Positions 1 to 9,360 of a stretch of DNA of 64,000 nt are shown piece after piece. Each line of letters begins with the position of its first letter. Within the stretch, counting starts at the first letter, position 1. A program made the position numbers and the translations under genes. The notes beneath the pieces are model-generated. The model worked only from the letters and a program-made list of their open reading frames with translations. It was not told the DNA's origin and did no database searches. This DNA is from an uncultured Flavobacteriales bacterium (GTDB taxonomy: Bacteria > Bacteroidota > Bacteroidia > CAIKAF01): positions 62,001-126,000 of the forward strand of contig CAIKAF010000029.1 in assembly GCA_903825395.1 (NCBI GenBank), written 5' to 3'.

Positions 1-1
1 G

Positions 2-811
2 GCCGACAAGGATTTTTTGGATTACGGAGAAGAGGAAGAAGCCGAGCGGGTTATTCAAATTTTGCATGCCAACGAAATTCGTGAATACATTATCGCCAAC
101 TACGATTTATGGAAGCATTACGATATTGATCCTAAATCGCCCAAAGCCCGCACCAAAATGATGCGGAAATACAAAGAAAACGTCTCATTTCGACGTACGG
201 AGTTTAACTCGGTCGAAATTTCAGTATTGGACACTGACCCAAAGCGTGCTGCCGGCATGGCCAATGATTTGGTGCATAAGCTGGATACCATGAAAAACCG
301 AATTCAACAGGAGCGAGCCAAGCAAGGCTTGCTGGTGGTCGAGGCAAAATATGCGGAAATGGAAAAGCGAATCGACCTGCTTTCGGATTCGCTGGGGGTA
401 ATTCGCAGCAAGGGCATCAATGATTACGAGTCGCAGGCTGAAGTGGTAAATAAAGAGTATGCAGCGGCAGTGGCCAGCGGAAATCAACGGGCAATCGCCG
501 CCCTGCAGCAAAAATTAGACACCTTATCTAAATATGGTTCTGCATATCAGGCCTTATCTTCCGAATTGGAACTGCTCACCGAGCAAAAGGTACTTTTGGA
601 GCGCAAGCGCGAGGAAATTAAAACCGATGCAGAAAGTTTTGTAGCGCAAATTATGCCCATTGATTATGCCTATGAGGCCGATACAAAAACGTATCCTAAG
701 CGCGCCTTAATTGGTTTGGGTGCAGCATTTGCTGGACTTATTCTAGGCGCTTTGTTTTTATTGGCTCAACAGCACATTCGAGCCCTTCAAGGCTCTGACC
801 CTAAGTCCTGA
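2..811 (+). CDS. Polysaccharide chain-length determinant (Wzz/GNVR-like), 5'-truncated
   Basis: The reading frame is open to the left edge, so the gene begins outside the window; the TTG at 17 is not a convincing start. The visible 269 codons show the C-terminal part of a Wzz-type inner-membrane protein. A long charged, heptad-like region (coiled coil, roughly residues 95-215 of the visible part) is followed by a basic YPKR stretch and one membrane helix (LIGLGAAFAGLILGALFLL) close to the C-terminus. Such proteins set the chain length of O-antigen or capsule polymers. The next gene, 4 bp downstream, is an O-antigen ligase/polymerase, which supports a surface-polysaccharide role. I saw no tyrosine-kinase domain in the visible part. 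Confidence 0.75.
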   Translation, partial: ADKDFLDYGEEEEAERVIQILHANEIREYIIANYDLWKHYDIDPKSPKARTKMMRKYKENVSFRRTEFNSVEISVLDTDPKRAAGMANDLVHKLDTMKNRIQQERAKQGLLVVEAKYAEMEKRIDLLSDSLGVIRSKGINDYESQAEVVNKEYAAAVASGNQRAIAALQQKLDTLSKYGSAYQALSSELELLTEQKVLLERKREEIKTDAESFVAQIMPIDYAYEADTKTYPKRALIGLGAAFAGLILGALFLLAQQHIRALQGSDPKS

Positions 812-815
812 TTGT

Positions 816-2258
816 ATGGAAGGTACCCGGGCAAAGATTCCGGTTTGGTTGTGGTTTGCCATTGGATTGGCCATCATTCAGGGAGCCCTAGTTGCTGCTG
901 AATGGTTTTGGTACATGGCCTTGCCGGTGCTATTGGTCGTGTTGGTATGGCTGTTTACTTCCTTGGATAAGTTTTTCCTGTTTACTGTATTGGTGACTCC
1001 CTTGTCGTTGGAGGTTAAAGAGGCTGATTTGGGTATGGCCATAAGCCTACCTGCCGAAGGACTGATTATCTTAATGACGCTGTTGTTTTTTGGTAAGTGG
1101 TGGCTGGAACGAGGAATTCCAACATCGTTTTGGAAGCATCCGGCCACGCTTGTTGTGTTGTTTCATTTGGGTTGGATGTTCGTAACCTCTTTAACGAGCT
1201 CGATGCCGATGGCCTCCTTTAAAGTCCTGGCCACTCGGATTTGGTTTATTACGGCATTTTATTTTGTATCCGTTCAATTGTTCCGTCAGCCCAAAACCAT
1301 GTTGCGTTTTTTCTGGGCATACTTATTGCCATTGTGCGGTGTAGTTATTTATACGGTTGTTCGGCATGCACAATTTGGATTTGCCAAACAACCAGCCCAT
1401 TGGGTAATGTCTCCTTTTTATAACGACCATACCCACTACGGAGCTGTATTGGCCATGTTTTTGCCTTTTTCATTTGCTATTTTGTGGAGGAAGCGTGCCG
1501 ATGGGTTATTGTGGATAGGATTCGCTTTGATTTTCACCATAATGATGTTGGGTTTTGTGCTGTCCATTTCAAGAGCAGCCTGGCTGAGTATTATGCTGTC
1601 CTTGGGTTTCTTTGCCATTGTTCGGCTTCGGATTCCTTGGAAATTCGTTATTGGGACCAGCTTGGTAGGCCTGATTGCTTTAGTGAGCCTTCAAACGGAA
1701 CTCATTATGGCCTTGGAAAAGAACAAACAGGAAAGCAGTGGAGATTTAGTTAAGCACTTTCAATCGGCTTCCAACATTAGCAGTGATGCCAGCAATGTGG
1801 AACGCATTTTACGCTGGAAATGTGCCTTACGTATGTTTGAGGAAAAGCCCATTTTCGGGTTTGGGCCCGGAACCTATGCCCAATCCTACGCTCCCTATCA
1901 GCGCAGTTATGAGATGACTGTCATCAGCACCAACTTTGGAAGTTTAGGAACAGCGCATTCGGAATATTTTTTAGCCTTATCGGAGCAAGGCGTGCTGGGA
2001 ATGTTAAGTTTTATTTCATTGGCTGTGGTGTTTTTGGTTGTGGGGGTACGGGTGGTTCAGCATCCGGGCATAAGCAATTTGGAATTGATTTTGGGCTATT
2101 CGGCTCTGTTGGGATTATGCACCTACTTCATACATTCGGTGCTAAATAATTTTTTAGACAGCGATGAAGCCTCCGTGCCATTTTGGGCATTGGGGGCGGT
2201 TTTGGTAGCCTTAGATATGCGGCTGCGGGAAGCACAGGAAAGTCCGAACACGAAGTGA
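816..2258 (+). CDS. O-antigen ligase / Wzy-like polymerase family membrane protein
   Basis: This is a 480-residue polytopic membrane protein with about a dozen hydrophobic helices. Near residues 350-400 it has the large soluble loop typical of the Wzy_C/WaaL family, containing FGFGPGTYAQ and then AHSEYFLALSEQGVLG, which matches the conserved His-and-E-x-G region of O-antigen ligases. Members transfer or polymerise lipid-linked glycans at the periplasmic face. It follows the Wzz-like gene by 4 bp and its stop codon overlaps the next ATG (TGATG), so all three are probably one transcript. Ligase and polymerase cannot be told apart from sequence alone. Confidence 0.82.
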   Translation: MEGTRAKIPVWLWFAIGLAIIQGALVAAEWFWYMALPVLLVVLVWLFTSLDKFFLFTVLVTPLSLEVKEADLGMAISLPAEGLIILMTLLFFGKWWLERGIPTSFWKHPATLVVLFHLGWMFVTSLTSSMPMASFKVLATRIWFITAFYFVSVQLFRQPKTMLRFFWAYLLPLCGVVIYTVVRHAQFGFAKQPAHWVMSPFYNDHTHYGAVLAMFLPFSFAILWRKRADGLLWIGFALIFTIMMLGFVLSISRAAWLSIMLSLGFFAIVRLRIPWKFVIGTSLVGLIALVSLQTELIMALEKNKQESSGDLVKHFQSASNISSDASNVERILRWKCALRMFEEKPIFGFGPGTYAQSYAPYQRSYEMTVISTNFGSLGTAHSEYFLALSEQGVLGMLSFISLAVVFLVVGVRVVQHPGISNLELILGYSALLGLCTYFIHSVLNNFLDSDEASVPFWALGAVLVALDMRLREAQESPNTK

Positions 2259-3154
2259 TGAACCGAACGTCCAACTCAACCACCAAGTCGGCCGTATTGT
2301 TTGGACTGTTCAGCAATTTGGCCTTGATAGCCATTAAAGCAGTTGCCGGCATACTTGGAAATTCATTTGCCTTGCTTGCCGATGCTGTGGAGTCTGCGAC
2401 CGATGCTCTTAGCTCCTTGTTTTTATGGCTGGGATTGCGGTATGCTCAGAGGCCTCCCGATGAAAATCATCCGTATGGGCATGGTCGCCTTGAGCCGCTC
2501 CTGACCTTTTTGGTGGTCGCCTTTTTATTGGGCTCTGCCTTGAGCATTGGAATTCAAGGATACTTTAACCTTAAAAAGCCTCAAACCTTACCCGAACCCT
2601 TTACCCTTCTGGTTTTGGTTGGAATCATTGCCTGGAAAGAAATAACATTCCACTACATTCGATTAAAGGCCAAGAAGCATCATAGCTCGGTTTTGCAGGC
2701 TGAAGCCTGGCATCACCGTTCCGATGCGCTAAGTTCATTATTTGCATTGGTAGGAATTGGTCTGGCCTGGATTCTCGGATCTGATTTTGCCTGGCTAGAT
2801 GAAGCCGCCGCCATGATTTCAGCCCTGATTTTGGTGCTGAATGCCTATCGGATTTTCCGGAAGGCATTTAGTGAAATTATGGATGAAGATGTGTACCAGC
2901 CCCTGGCCAATCGAATTCTTGAAATTGGACAGGGATTGCCTTTTATTATGGGGATTCCAACCTGCCGAATTCGAAAATTGGGAACCCGGTATTATGTCGA
3001 TTTACATATTTGGGTTGACCCTACTATGTCTGTTGCCCAAAGCCATGCTCATGCCCACGCGTTAAAGGATTGCATAATGGCTGACCAGCCCCACATTCAA
3101 GATGTTTTAATCCATGTAGAACCCTATGACAAAGAACGCAATACTCATTCCTAG
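2258..3154 (+). CDS. Cation diffusion facilitator (CDF) family metal transporter
   Basis: The 298-residue protein starts at the ATG overlapping the preceding stop (TGATG); a longer frame from 2183 would run inside the ligase gene. It has the CDF layout: TM2 carries the metal-site motif LLADAVESATDAL, TM5 carries AWHHRSDALSS (the HxxxD half of the transport site), and a His-containing cytoplasmic domain follows from about residue 205. CDF proteins export Zn2+, Fe2+ or Mn2+ by proton antiport. The substrate cannot be fixed here; the HxxxD form of TM5 is compatible with Zn or Fe. Its last 29 bp overlap the next gene, indicating translational coupling. Confidence 0.88.
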   Translation: MNRTSNSTTKSAVLFGLFSNLALIAIKAVAGILGNSFALLADAVESATDALSSLFLWLGLRYAQRPPDENHPYGHGRLEPLLTFLVVAFLLGSALSIGIQGYFNLKKPQTLPEPFTLLVLVGIIAWKEITFHYIRLKAKKHHSSVLQAEAWHHRSDALSSLFALVGIGLAWILGSDFAWLDEAAAMISALILVLNAYRIFRKAFSEIMDEDVYQPLANRILEIGQGLPFIMGIPTCRIRKLGTRYYVDLHIWVDPTMSVAQSHAHAHALKDCIMADQPHIQDVLIHVEPYDKERNTHS

Positions 3155-4151
3155 CCTTGCGCTGGCATTCATCATCAGCTCTTGTGCCAATAAAACAGAA
3201 AAGGAGTACTCCACCTATCAGGGTTATGCTCAAGGTACTACCTTTCATATTGAATTGGATGGAGATGGAGACTACTCAACCGCCATCGATTCCATTTTGC
3301 AGGATATTGACAAGGAGCTGTCGTTGTGGGACAGTGTGTCCTGGATCAGTACTTGGAACTCGGGAAATTCATCTGCAGCAATGGGTTTGCATGCCCGCCG
3401 TTGTTGGGAACTTTCTACGAAAATGCATGCCTTATCCAATGGATATTTTGACCCTAGTCTTGCCCCATTGATTCAATTTTGGGGATTTGGAAAGTCAAGC
3501 AAGGGATTTCCGGAACAGGTGGATACGCTGATGTTGAATCAAATTCGGCAACGCATTGGTTTAAATAAAGTGATTCAATACGATTCGGTTCAAGGTCGTT
3601 TACTGCCTAAGATAGCCGGAGCTCAGCTTGATTTTAATGCCATTGCGCAAGGGTATTCTGTGGATGCATTGGCCGATTTTTTCGAGCAAAAGGGGCATAA
3701 GAATTATATGATTGAGATTGGGGGAGAGGTTCGGTGCCGAGGAAAGAGTCCTCAAGGTAAATCCTGGAAAATTGGCATTGATAAACCGGTTTCCAGAAAT
3801 GAAACCAGGGCGCTGCAAGCGATTGTAGATGTGGATGGGGGCTTGGCTACCTCGGGCAGTTACCGAAAATTTTATGAGAAAGATGGCCTTCGGTACGCGC
3901 ATGTAATCAATCCAAAGACCGGATTTCCGGTGAGCCATCGATTGGTTAGTGTAACGGTGAGTGCACCCACGGCAGCTCAAGCCGATGCGCTTGCTACTGC
4001 ATTGTTGGTGATGGGGACTCAGCCGGCCATTGCATTCGCGCAGGCACACCCCAGCCTAGGTGTATTTCTCATTTACGATGAACAGGGCAGTTGGCAAACA
4101 TGGGCTTCAAAAAAAATGCAGGCTCAATTGTCCGAGCAGTTGAACAATTGA
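3126..4151 (+). CDS. apbE: FAD:protein FMN transferase (ApbE family lipoprotein)
   Basis: The 341-residue protein has a lipoprotein signal ending in SSC at Cys20, so it is probably membrane-anchored outside the cytoplasm. ApbE hallmarks are present: GGEVRCRGKSPQGKSW with the following IGIDKP, the loop GGLATSGSYRKF, HVINPKTGFPVSH, and a C-terminal DALATALLVMG that binds the metal and FAD. ApbE covalently attaches FMN to Thr/Ser of flavoproteins such as NqrB/NqrC or RnfG; no such target is visible here. It overlaps the CDF gene by 29 bp and is followed 11 nt later by repeat copy A. Confidence 0.9.
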   Translation: MTKNAILIPSLALAFIISSCANKTEKEYSTYQGYAQGTTFHIELDGDGDYSTAIDSILQDIDKELSLWDSVSWISTWNSGNSSAAMGLHARRCWELSTKMHALSNGYFDPSLAPLIQFWGFGKSSKGFPEQVDTLMLNQIRQRIGLNKVIQYDSVQGRLLPKIAGAQLDFNAIAQGYSVDALADFFEQKGHKNYMIEIGGEVRCRGKSPQGKSWKIGIDKPVSRNETRALQAIVDVDGGLATSGSYRKFYEKDGLRYAHVINPKTGFPVSHRLVSVTVSAPTAAQADALATALLVMGTQPAIAFAQAHPSLGVFLIYDEQGSWQTWASKKMQAQLSEQLNN

Positions 4152-4162
4152 TGGTAAGGTTT

Positions 4163-4309
4163 GGGCGGTTGCGGGCTTTCACCGATAGTCCGCGGTTGCC
4201 GGTTGGGGCGGCAGCGGGCTGTGGTGGCTCCTGAAGTCGCCTCCTCGCCGCGCGCCGCCCAAACCGCCACCCTTGCGGGCTATCCGGTTCAATCCCTACC
4301 GCAAGCCCC
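4163..4309 (+). repeat. Structured dispersed repeat, copy A
   Basis: This 147-bp GC-rich element lies in the convergent gap after apbE, 11 nt past its stop and in the same orientation. It begins GGGCGGTTGCGGGCTTTC and ends TTCAATCCCTACCGCAAGCCC. It folds on itself: outer GCGGT/ACCGC, then GGG/CCC, GATAG/CTATC, GGGCGGC/GCCGCCC, and an apical GGTGGC (4223-4228) with GTCGCC (4236-4241). Relative to other copies, the outer helix changes a C-G pair to T-A and the GGTAG helix changes to GATAG with a compensating CTATC. The two short frames through it are shadows. Confidence 0.85.
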
Positions 4310-4335
4310 TCAAAAGAAAACCCATGTTCAACCCA

Positions 4336-5466
4336 TTAGGCCTTTAAATAAGGAAACCTATGCTTAAGGCGATTGATGGGACGCTCTAAAAATATCCAGG
4401 ATGCATGCGCCAATCCAAAGGTCAGTCCAACATATACCGCCAAGGTCCCAATTTCACCCAAACGGATATGCAGTAGGCTTGAAATCCTATGCGTCAGGCT
4501 AGGAACAAACAAATGGAATACATACAAGCCGTAAGAAATTTGTCCGGCATAGCGCACCCCCTTTGTCATTAAAATTCGCCCCATCCAACCCTTAAATCCA
4601 TGCATCGAGGCTTTGGCAATCAACAGCATAGACAGTAGGGCAAAAAAATACTCATCCACCATTTCTTTGTACCATATCCATTGAAACTTGATTTGCAGAA
4701 GCAAACCTGCCAGGTACAAGAAGAAAAGTACCGCCAGCCAGGAACTGCGGCCAAGCCGAAGGGCAAATGTGGGTCGATACCGCTGAATCCAGGCCAGAAT
4801 ACCGCCCATAGCCAATATTGGCATGCATGACAAGGTGAAATATGAGGTTGCCATCCATTTTCCTACCTCAACCGCCAAATAGATGCGGGTGGCCATTCCC
4901 AAAACTGCCATTCCTACCATGGCCCAAATTAGGCTCTTGGAACGGGGAAATGCCAAGAGTAACCAAGGCCAAAACAAATAAAATTGCTCCTCTACTCCCA
5001 ACGACCAAAAATGATTGAAATCGCCCACATAGGTGTTGTGTATGGATTGGTAGATGTTGGTGGTATAGCTGAGTAGCCATGGAAATAGTTCGCGGGCGTT
5101 TGGGTAATCAATCAGGAATAGACTGAAAATAACCATGTAATACAAGGGGAATATACGCAGGGTACGCCGAATATAGAACCGAATCATAAAGGGCAGGTAG
5201 CCTTGCCCATTCTCGGTTCGAATTTGATTTTCCTGAAGCAATATCCGGGTAATAAGAAAGCCGCTTAAAACAAAAAATAATGTTACTCCATGCACCAAGG
5301 GCAAGCCTTGCAGCAGGGGCTGGGTCCATTTCCATTGCCACCAATGCCCCAGCATTACCATGCCTACGGCCAAGACTCTTAGCCCATCCAGTTGGGGTAA
5401 ATACCCTGAATTTGTGCTGGAATTGGAAGCACCTTGGCTATCATAGAACGACCTTGAATTGCGCAT
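4336..5466 (-). CDS. Acyltransferase 3 (OafA/YrhL-like) membrane protein
   Basis: The 376-residue protein is read from the ATG at 5466 (an upstream TTG at 5481 is less likely). It has the acyltransferase-3 pattern: LPQLDGLRVLAVGMVMLGHW near the N-terminus with the catalytic-type His, FFVLSGFLITRIL, the basic RRTLRIFPLYY loop, and FWSLGVEEQFYLFWP, over about ten membrane helices. Family members O-acetylate or otherwise acylate cell-surface glycans, using cytoplasmic acyl-CoA. The polysaccharide genes at the left edge fit this, although they are on the other strand. It is downstream of the YfhO-like gene by 56 bp and may be cotranscribed. Confidence 0.85.
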   Translation of the reverse strand: MRNSRSFYDSQGASNSSTNSGYLPQLDGLRVLAVGMVMLGHWWQWKWTQPLLQGLPLVHGVTLFFVLSGFLITRILLQENQIRTENGQGYLPFMIRFYIRRTLRIFPLYYMVIFSLFLIDYPNARELFPWLLSYTTNIYQSIHNTYVGDFNHFWSLGVEEQFYLFWPWLLLAFPRSKSLIWAMVGMAVLGMATRIYLAVEVGKWMATSYFTLSCMPILAMGGILAWIQRYRPTFALRLGRSSWLAVLFFLYLAGLLLQIKFQWIWYKEMVDEYFFALLSMLLIAKASMHGFKGWMGRILMTKGVRYAGQISYGLYVFHLFVPSLTHRISSLLHIRLGEIGTLAVYVGLTFGLAHASWIFLERPINRLKHRFPYLKA

Positions 5467-5522
5467 TGATTCAGTTGGCAACCTCCGGATGAACGCATTC
5501 AGTCCTAGAGACCAATTTTAGG

Positions 5523-8102
5523 TTAAGCCTTTTGTTTACGCAAATTGAAAAGCCAGGTTCCCACCGCGCCCAACAGCAGTAAGGCAAGCAATGCCGATCC
5601 GGCTAAACTATAATTGGCTGAGGTTTCTACCACGTCGGGTTTAAAATACCAGCGAATGGTATGGGTTCCGGGGGCAGCCTCGATGGCCCTAAGCAAGTAG
5701 TTCGCCCGATAGCTTGGAATAGGCAACCCATCCATTTCAACCTTCCAGCCTTTATCATAGAAAATTTCGCTAAAAACAAGGGGCTGATATTCGGTTGATT
5801 TAACGGTGTAAACAATTTCTTCGGGGCTATACACCTCAACTTCTACTGTAGCTGTTGAATCGTAATTTCCTTTCCACGATTTAATGGATGATTTGAATTT
5901 TTCATCCACAAAAACAACATCTTTCAGGTTGTATGCTGTTTTAACAGCCTCCATTTCTTGATCTGGGCCTTTCACATATTCAATGTTTCTAGGAAACCAA
6001 GCCGCTCCGTAATGGTAGGGATTTTCAATCGGAGAACTTTTGGGATCAATAATAATGTATTTGGTGTTGAGCATATTCAGCCCTGCGCAACCGGCAAATG
6101 CTTTTTGAGCATCAAAAATGGTTTTTGCCCCCCTCATTCCTACTTGCATTAAATTCAAATCTGCATTGATTCGATTTTCCACAAATTCCTGATAGCGCTT
6201 TATTTTAGCCCCATGATATCCACCGATGGATTGGTGATAGAATGAGGTAGTTGCATCGTTAAATGGAGATACGGATAGGTTCAGCACACGGAGGCTTGGA
6301 TCTCCATCGTTCAAAATTACTCGGTCGGCTGCGGTTTGTGGCTGAGCTTGATCTTTGGGCTTAAACGCTTGATAGGCATTTTCATCCAAATAACGGCCTC
6401 CAACACTTCCAAGGTCAATAGCCACAATAAGCCCTAGGGCAATAGAGGTTTGCAATAGGGGAAGTTTTTTCTTTATGAACGCCCAAAGAAGAGCCGCTCC
6501 AAGCAGAAGAATAAGAATGCTTCTACCTAAATCGGCCCGTAAAATGGCAACCCGGCCCTTTTCCATGGCATCAATAATTTCGCCGGCAGCGTTTCCGGCA
6601 AGCCTGGAAATTTGATCGGCATCTTCTACCCGTACAATGTCTTGAAAAAGACTGGGAGCCACATAACTAATGCCCATAAAAGCAAAAGCCGCGATAAAGA
6701 TTCCTTTTCCCAACACCTCATAACTGAAATTAAATTCCTTTTTACCCAATTTGAAAGGTTCCTTCAAGCGTTGTGGCGATTCAAACAATTCGTTCAGGGT
6801 TAATCCAAAAAGTAGGGGCAATAAAAACTGAGGCACAACCATGATTGAATTGACGGCCCGGAATTTGTTGTACCCGGGAAAGAAATCAATGAACAAGTTG
6901 GTTAACCAGGGCGCATTTTTTCCTAATGCCAACCACATGGTGAGAATAAGGCCGGTTAAAATGACATATTTTAAACCAGATTGAATAAAAAAGAAACCGA
7001 ACAGGCTCAAGACTACAATCAATACACCCACATAAATAACTCCGCCGGCTGCGTCTTGGTAACCCCAATATTGATCGATGTACACATTTAGCCCTTGCTG
7101 CTGCGCCTGAATCTGAAAATTGCGAATGGGCTCCAATCCGCGGGCTCCAAGCGACTTTTCAGCCGTTTCATTGAGCAACAACAACCCATTTTTAGGGCCC
7201 TTATAATTGGGCACCATTAAAGCCAGAAAATCGCCCTTGGCATAGCTGTACCCAGTGATATAACTGCGTTGTAGTCCTCCGGTTTCTTCGTTTGGATCGG
7301 TTGAGGCCAAATTCGAACTCAATTCTGACGGGGCACGGGTGCTAAACTTTTGATATTCCAACACGGGCATGATGCGATTTAGGTTCGCTACCAAGGCTGC
7401 AGCCATGGCTACCGAGAGCAAACTTCCTCCAATAGCCAAGTGCTTTATATCGCCTGATTTAAGGCTGACAATGGCATGCTGAATCAACCAAAAGGCGACA
7501 AAGAAAACCATGTAGTAATAAATCATTTGGTAGTGTCCGGCCAGGATGGCACAGCTCATCATAATGCCTGTCATAGCCGCCCCCGCCAGGTATTTTTTTC
7601 GGGCTACCCAAGCCATACCTGCTATGACCCAAGGCAGGTAGCCAATGGTTTGAACTTTCCCAAAATGACCGGCAGCAAGAACCACCGCTACGTACGAGGT
7701 TAACCCAAAAGCAATGGCAGACAGGACTGAGGATTCTGTTCTGTTTTTGAAGGCAATCATCATCAGATAAAAGCCTGCCATAGCGGTCCACAGGTACATG
7801 GCTACCCGGCTAAGCCCTAAGCCTACAAGCCCATTTACTACTGGAGAAATAAAATTACCAAGGGGTTTGAAATAAATCAGGTAGTTTGGCATGCCTCCGA
7901 ACATTCGATTGGTCCACAAAGCCGGTCTTCCATTTTCCTTTTCAAAATCCATGGCTTGCATGGCGGCTCCTCTCCACATATCATCATCATGCGCCCTTAA
8001 TTCCATCCCATCAAAAAGCTCAGCTTTACCAATAATCATGGCGATAAGAAGCAAAGCCGCTAGGGCGATTGCGTGGGGGAGTAGGGGGCGAAAACGTTCC
8101 AT
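5523..8102 (-). CDS. YfhO-family polytopic membrane protein
   Basis: The start is placed at the ATG at 8102 (residues MERFRPLLP), 22 bp after the malic enzyme stop; an upstream frame extension to 8171 would overlap that gene. The 859-residue product has a first hydrophobic helix, an acidic-aromatic periplasmic loop, roughly a dozen further helices (GT-C-like architecture) and a soluble C-terminal region from about residue 590, with a final helix near the end (LAGSALLALLLLGAVGTWLF). This matches the YfhO family, annotated as membrane proteins or putative glycosyltransferases linked to glycolipid modification in some bacteria. The substrate is unknown; the family assignment is from overall pattern. 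Confidence 0.75.
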   Translation of the reverse strand: MERFRPLLPHAIALAALLLIAMIIGKAELFDGMELRAHDDDMWRGAAMQAMDFEKENGRPALWTNRMFGGMPNYLIYFKPLGNFISPVVNGLVGLGLSRVAMYLWTAMAGFYLMMIAFKNRTESSVLSAIAFGLTSYVAVVLAAGHFGKVQTIGYLPWVIAGMAWVARKKYLAGAAMTGIMMSCAILAGHYQMIYYYMVFFVAFWLIQHAIVSLKSGDIKHLAIGGSLLSVAMAAALVANLNRIMPVLEYQKFSTRAPSELSSNLASTDPNEETGGLQRSYITGYSYAKGDFLALMVPNYKGPKNGLLLLNETAEKSLGARGLEPIRNFQIQAQQQGLNVYIDQYWGYQDAAGGVIYVGVLIVVLSLFGFFFIQSGLKYVILTGLILTMWLALGKNAPWLTNLFIDFFPGYNKFRAVNSIMVVPQFLLPLLFGLTLNELFESPQRLKEPFKLGKKEFNFSYEVLGKGIFIAAFAFMGISYVAPSLFQDIVRVEDADQISRLAGNAAGEIIDAMEKGRVAILRADLGRSILILLLGAALLWAFIKKKLPLLQTSIALGLIVAIDLGSVGGRYLDENAYQAFKPKDQAQPQTAADRVILNDGDPSLRVLNLSVSPFNDATTSFYHQSIGGYHGAKIKRYQEFVENRINADLNLMQVGMRGAKTIFDAQKAFAGCAGLNMLNTKYIIIDPKSSPIENPYHYGAAWFPRNIEYVKGPDQEMEAVKTAYNLKDVVFVDEKFKSSIKSWKGNYDSTATVEVEVYSPEEIVYTVKSTEYQPLVFSEIFYDKGWKVEMDGLPIPSYRANYLLRAIEAAPGTHTIRWYFKPDVVETSANYSLAGSALLALLLLGAVGTWLFNLRKQKA

Positions 8103-8124
8103 AGGAAAGCGGTTTTTAAACGAA

Positions 8125-9309
8125 TTACAAACGGTCTTCGGGCCGAATGGCATCAAGGACAGCCTTGGCAACTTTAGGGCCCACAGACATATCTAAGGTT
8201 TCGGGTACTATGTTTTCTCGGTCAATATGTTCAACAGCCTCGGCAATAGCCAATGCGGCGGCAATTTTCATGCGGGTAGTGATGCGTCGAGCATGCCCAT
8301 CCAAAGCGCCTCGGAAAATACCGGGAAAAGCCAAAACGTTATTAATTTGATTGGGCAAATCGCTGCGGCCGGTTCCAACTACAGCAGCCCCCCCTTTGTA
8401 TGCCTCTTCGGGCATAATTTCAGGAACAGGATTTGCCAAAGCAAAGATGATGGCATCTTTAGCCATGGTGGCAATGTCTTCGGCTTTGAGTAAATTCTCT
8501 TGGCTGACGCCAATAAATACATCGGCTCCCTTCAATACATCATGCAAACTGCCGCTAACATTGTTGGGGTTTGTCCAGCTAAGCAGGCTACGCTTGGTGT
8601 CGTTCAAATCGGTTCTTCCGGCATGTACCACTCCTTTGGTATCGCATAAAATAACTTCTTTAACCGCTAGGCCTTGAAGGTCTTCACCCCGGGTGGCGCT
8701 GTCTAGAAGTTTCGCAATAGCCACCCCCGCAGCTCCAGCCCCATTGATTACAATTTTTAGGTCCTGGATATTTTTATTCAGCAATTTACATGCATTAATC
8801 ATGCCCGCTAGAACCACAACGGCTGTTCCATGTTGGTCATCGTGAAATACGGGTATGCCTAAATCTTGAAGGCGATCTTCAATTTCAAAACAACGGGGAG
8901 CCGAGATGTCTTCCAGATTAATTCCCCCGAAAACAGGAGCAATTCGCCGTATGGTTTCAATAACCTCTTCTGTATCTTGAGTATCCAAGCAAATTGGGAA
9001 GGCATCTACCCCTCCAAATTTTTTGAAGAGCATGGCTTTACCTTCCATGACAGGTAAGGCAGCCGAGGCCCCAATATTGCCCAAACCGAGTACAGCAGTG
9101 CCATCGGTTACTACTGCAACCATATTGCTTTTTATGGTGTATTTCCAAACGTCAGCGGGGTTGGCGTGAATCCGTTTGCATGGCTCTGCAACGCCAGGCG
9201 AATACAATAAACTTAGGCCATCGCGCGAATCAATGTCCATTTTCGCCTGAATTCCAATCTTTCCACGAAGCGATTCATGCAGGTTTAGGGACTCCTTAAA
9301 ATAATCCAT
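8125..9309 (-). CDS. NAD(P)-dependent malic enzyme, short form
   Basis: The 394-residue protein decarboxylates malate to pyruvate with NAD(P) reduction. Visible family features: the N-terminal malic domain with [15 protein letters not shown] and [20 protein letters not shown], the catalytic region [33 protein letters not shown] for the metal-binding acidic cluster, and a Rossmann region ([16 protein letters not shown]). Unlike MaeB it lacks the C-terminal phosphotransacetylase domain. The ATG at 9309 is preferred over the in-frame TTG at 9330, because a TAAGTTTG -7 box (9328-9335) lies 18 nt upstream of it. YfhO follows by 22 bp, probably in the same transcript. Confidence 0.92.
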   Translation of the reverse strand: MDYFKESLNLHESLRGKIGIQAKMDIDSRDGLSLLYSPGVAEPCKRIHANPADVWKYTIKSNMVAVVTDGTAVLGLGNIGASAALPVMEGKAMLFKKFGGVDAFPICLDTQDTEEVIETIRRIAPVFGGINLEDISAPRCFEIEDRLQDLGIPVFHDDQHGTAVVVLAGMINACKLLNKNIQDLKIVINGAGAAGVAIAKLLDSATRGEDLQGLAVKEVILCDTKGVVHAGRTDLNDTKRSLLSWTNPNNVSGSLHDVLKGADVFIGVSQENLLKAEDIATMAKDAIIFALANPVPEIMPEEAYKGGAAVVGTGRSDLPNQINNVLAFPGIFRGALDGHARRITTRMKIAAALAIAEAVEHIDRENIVPETLDMSVGPKVAKAVLDAIRPEDRL

Positions 9310-9327
9310 ACAGGTGTTTTGGTTGGT

Positions 9328-9335
9328 CAAACTTA
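9328..9335 (-). promoter_or_regulatory. Putative -7 box (TAAGTTTG) for malic enzyme
   Basis: On the minus strand this reads TAAGTTTG, an exact match to the Bacteroidota TAnnTTTG element, 18 nt before the ATG at 9309. No clear TTTG at -33 was found. Confidence 0.5.
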
Positions 9336-9360
9336 GTAAAGAAATTGCTTGCTACCGCCG

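Noticed and set aside
4161-4367. 68-codon open frame over repeat copy A
   Set aside because: It follows the GC-rich hairpin, has low-complexity Ala/Pro/Arg content, and similar frames appear in other copies only by base composition.
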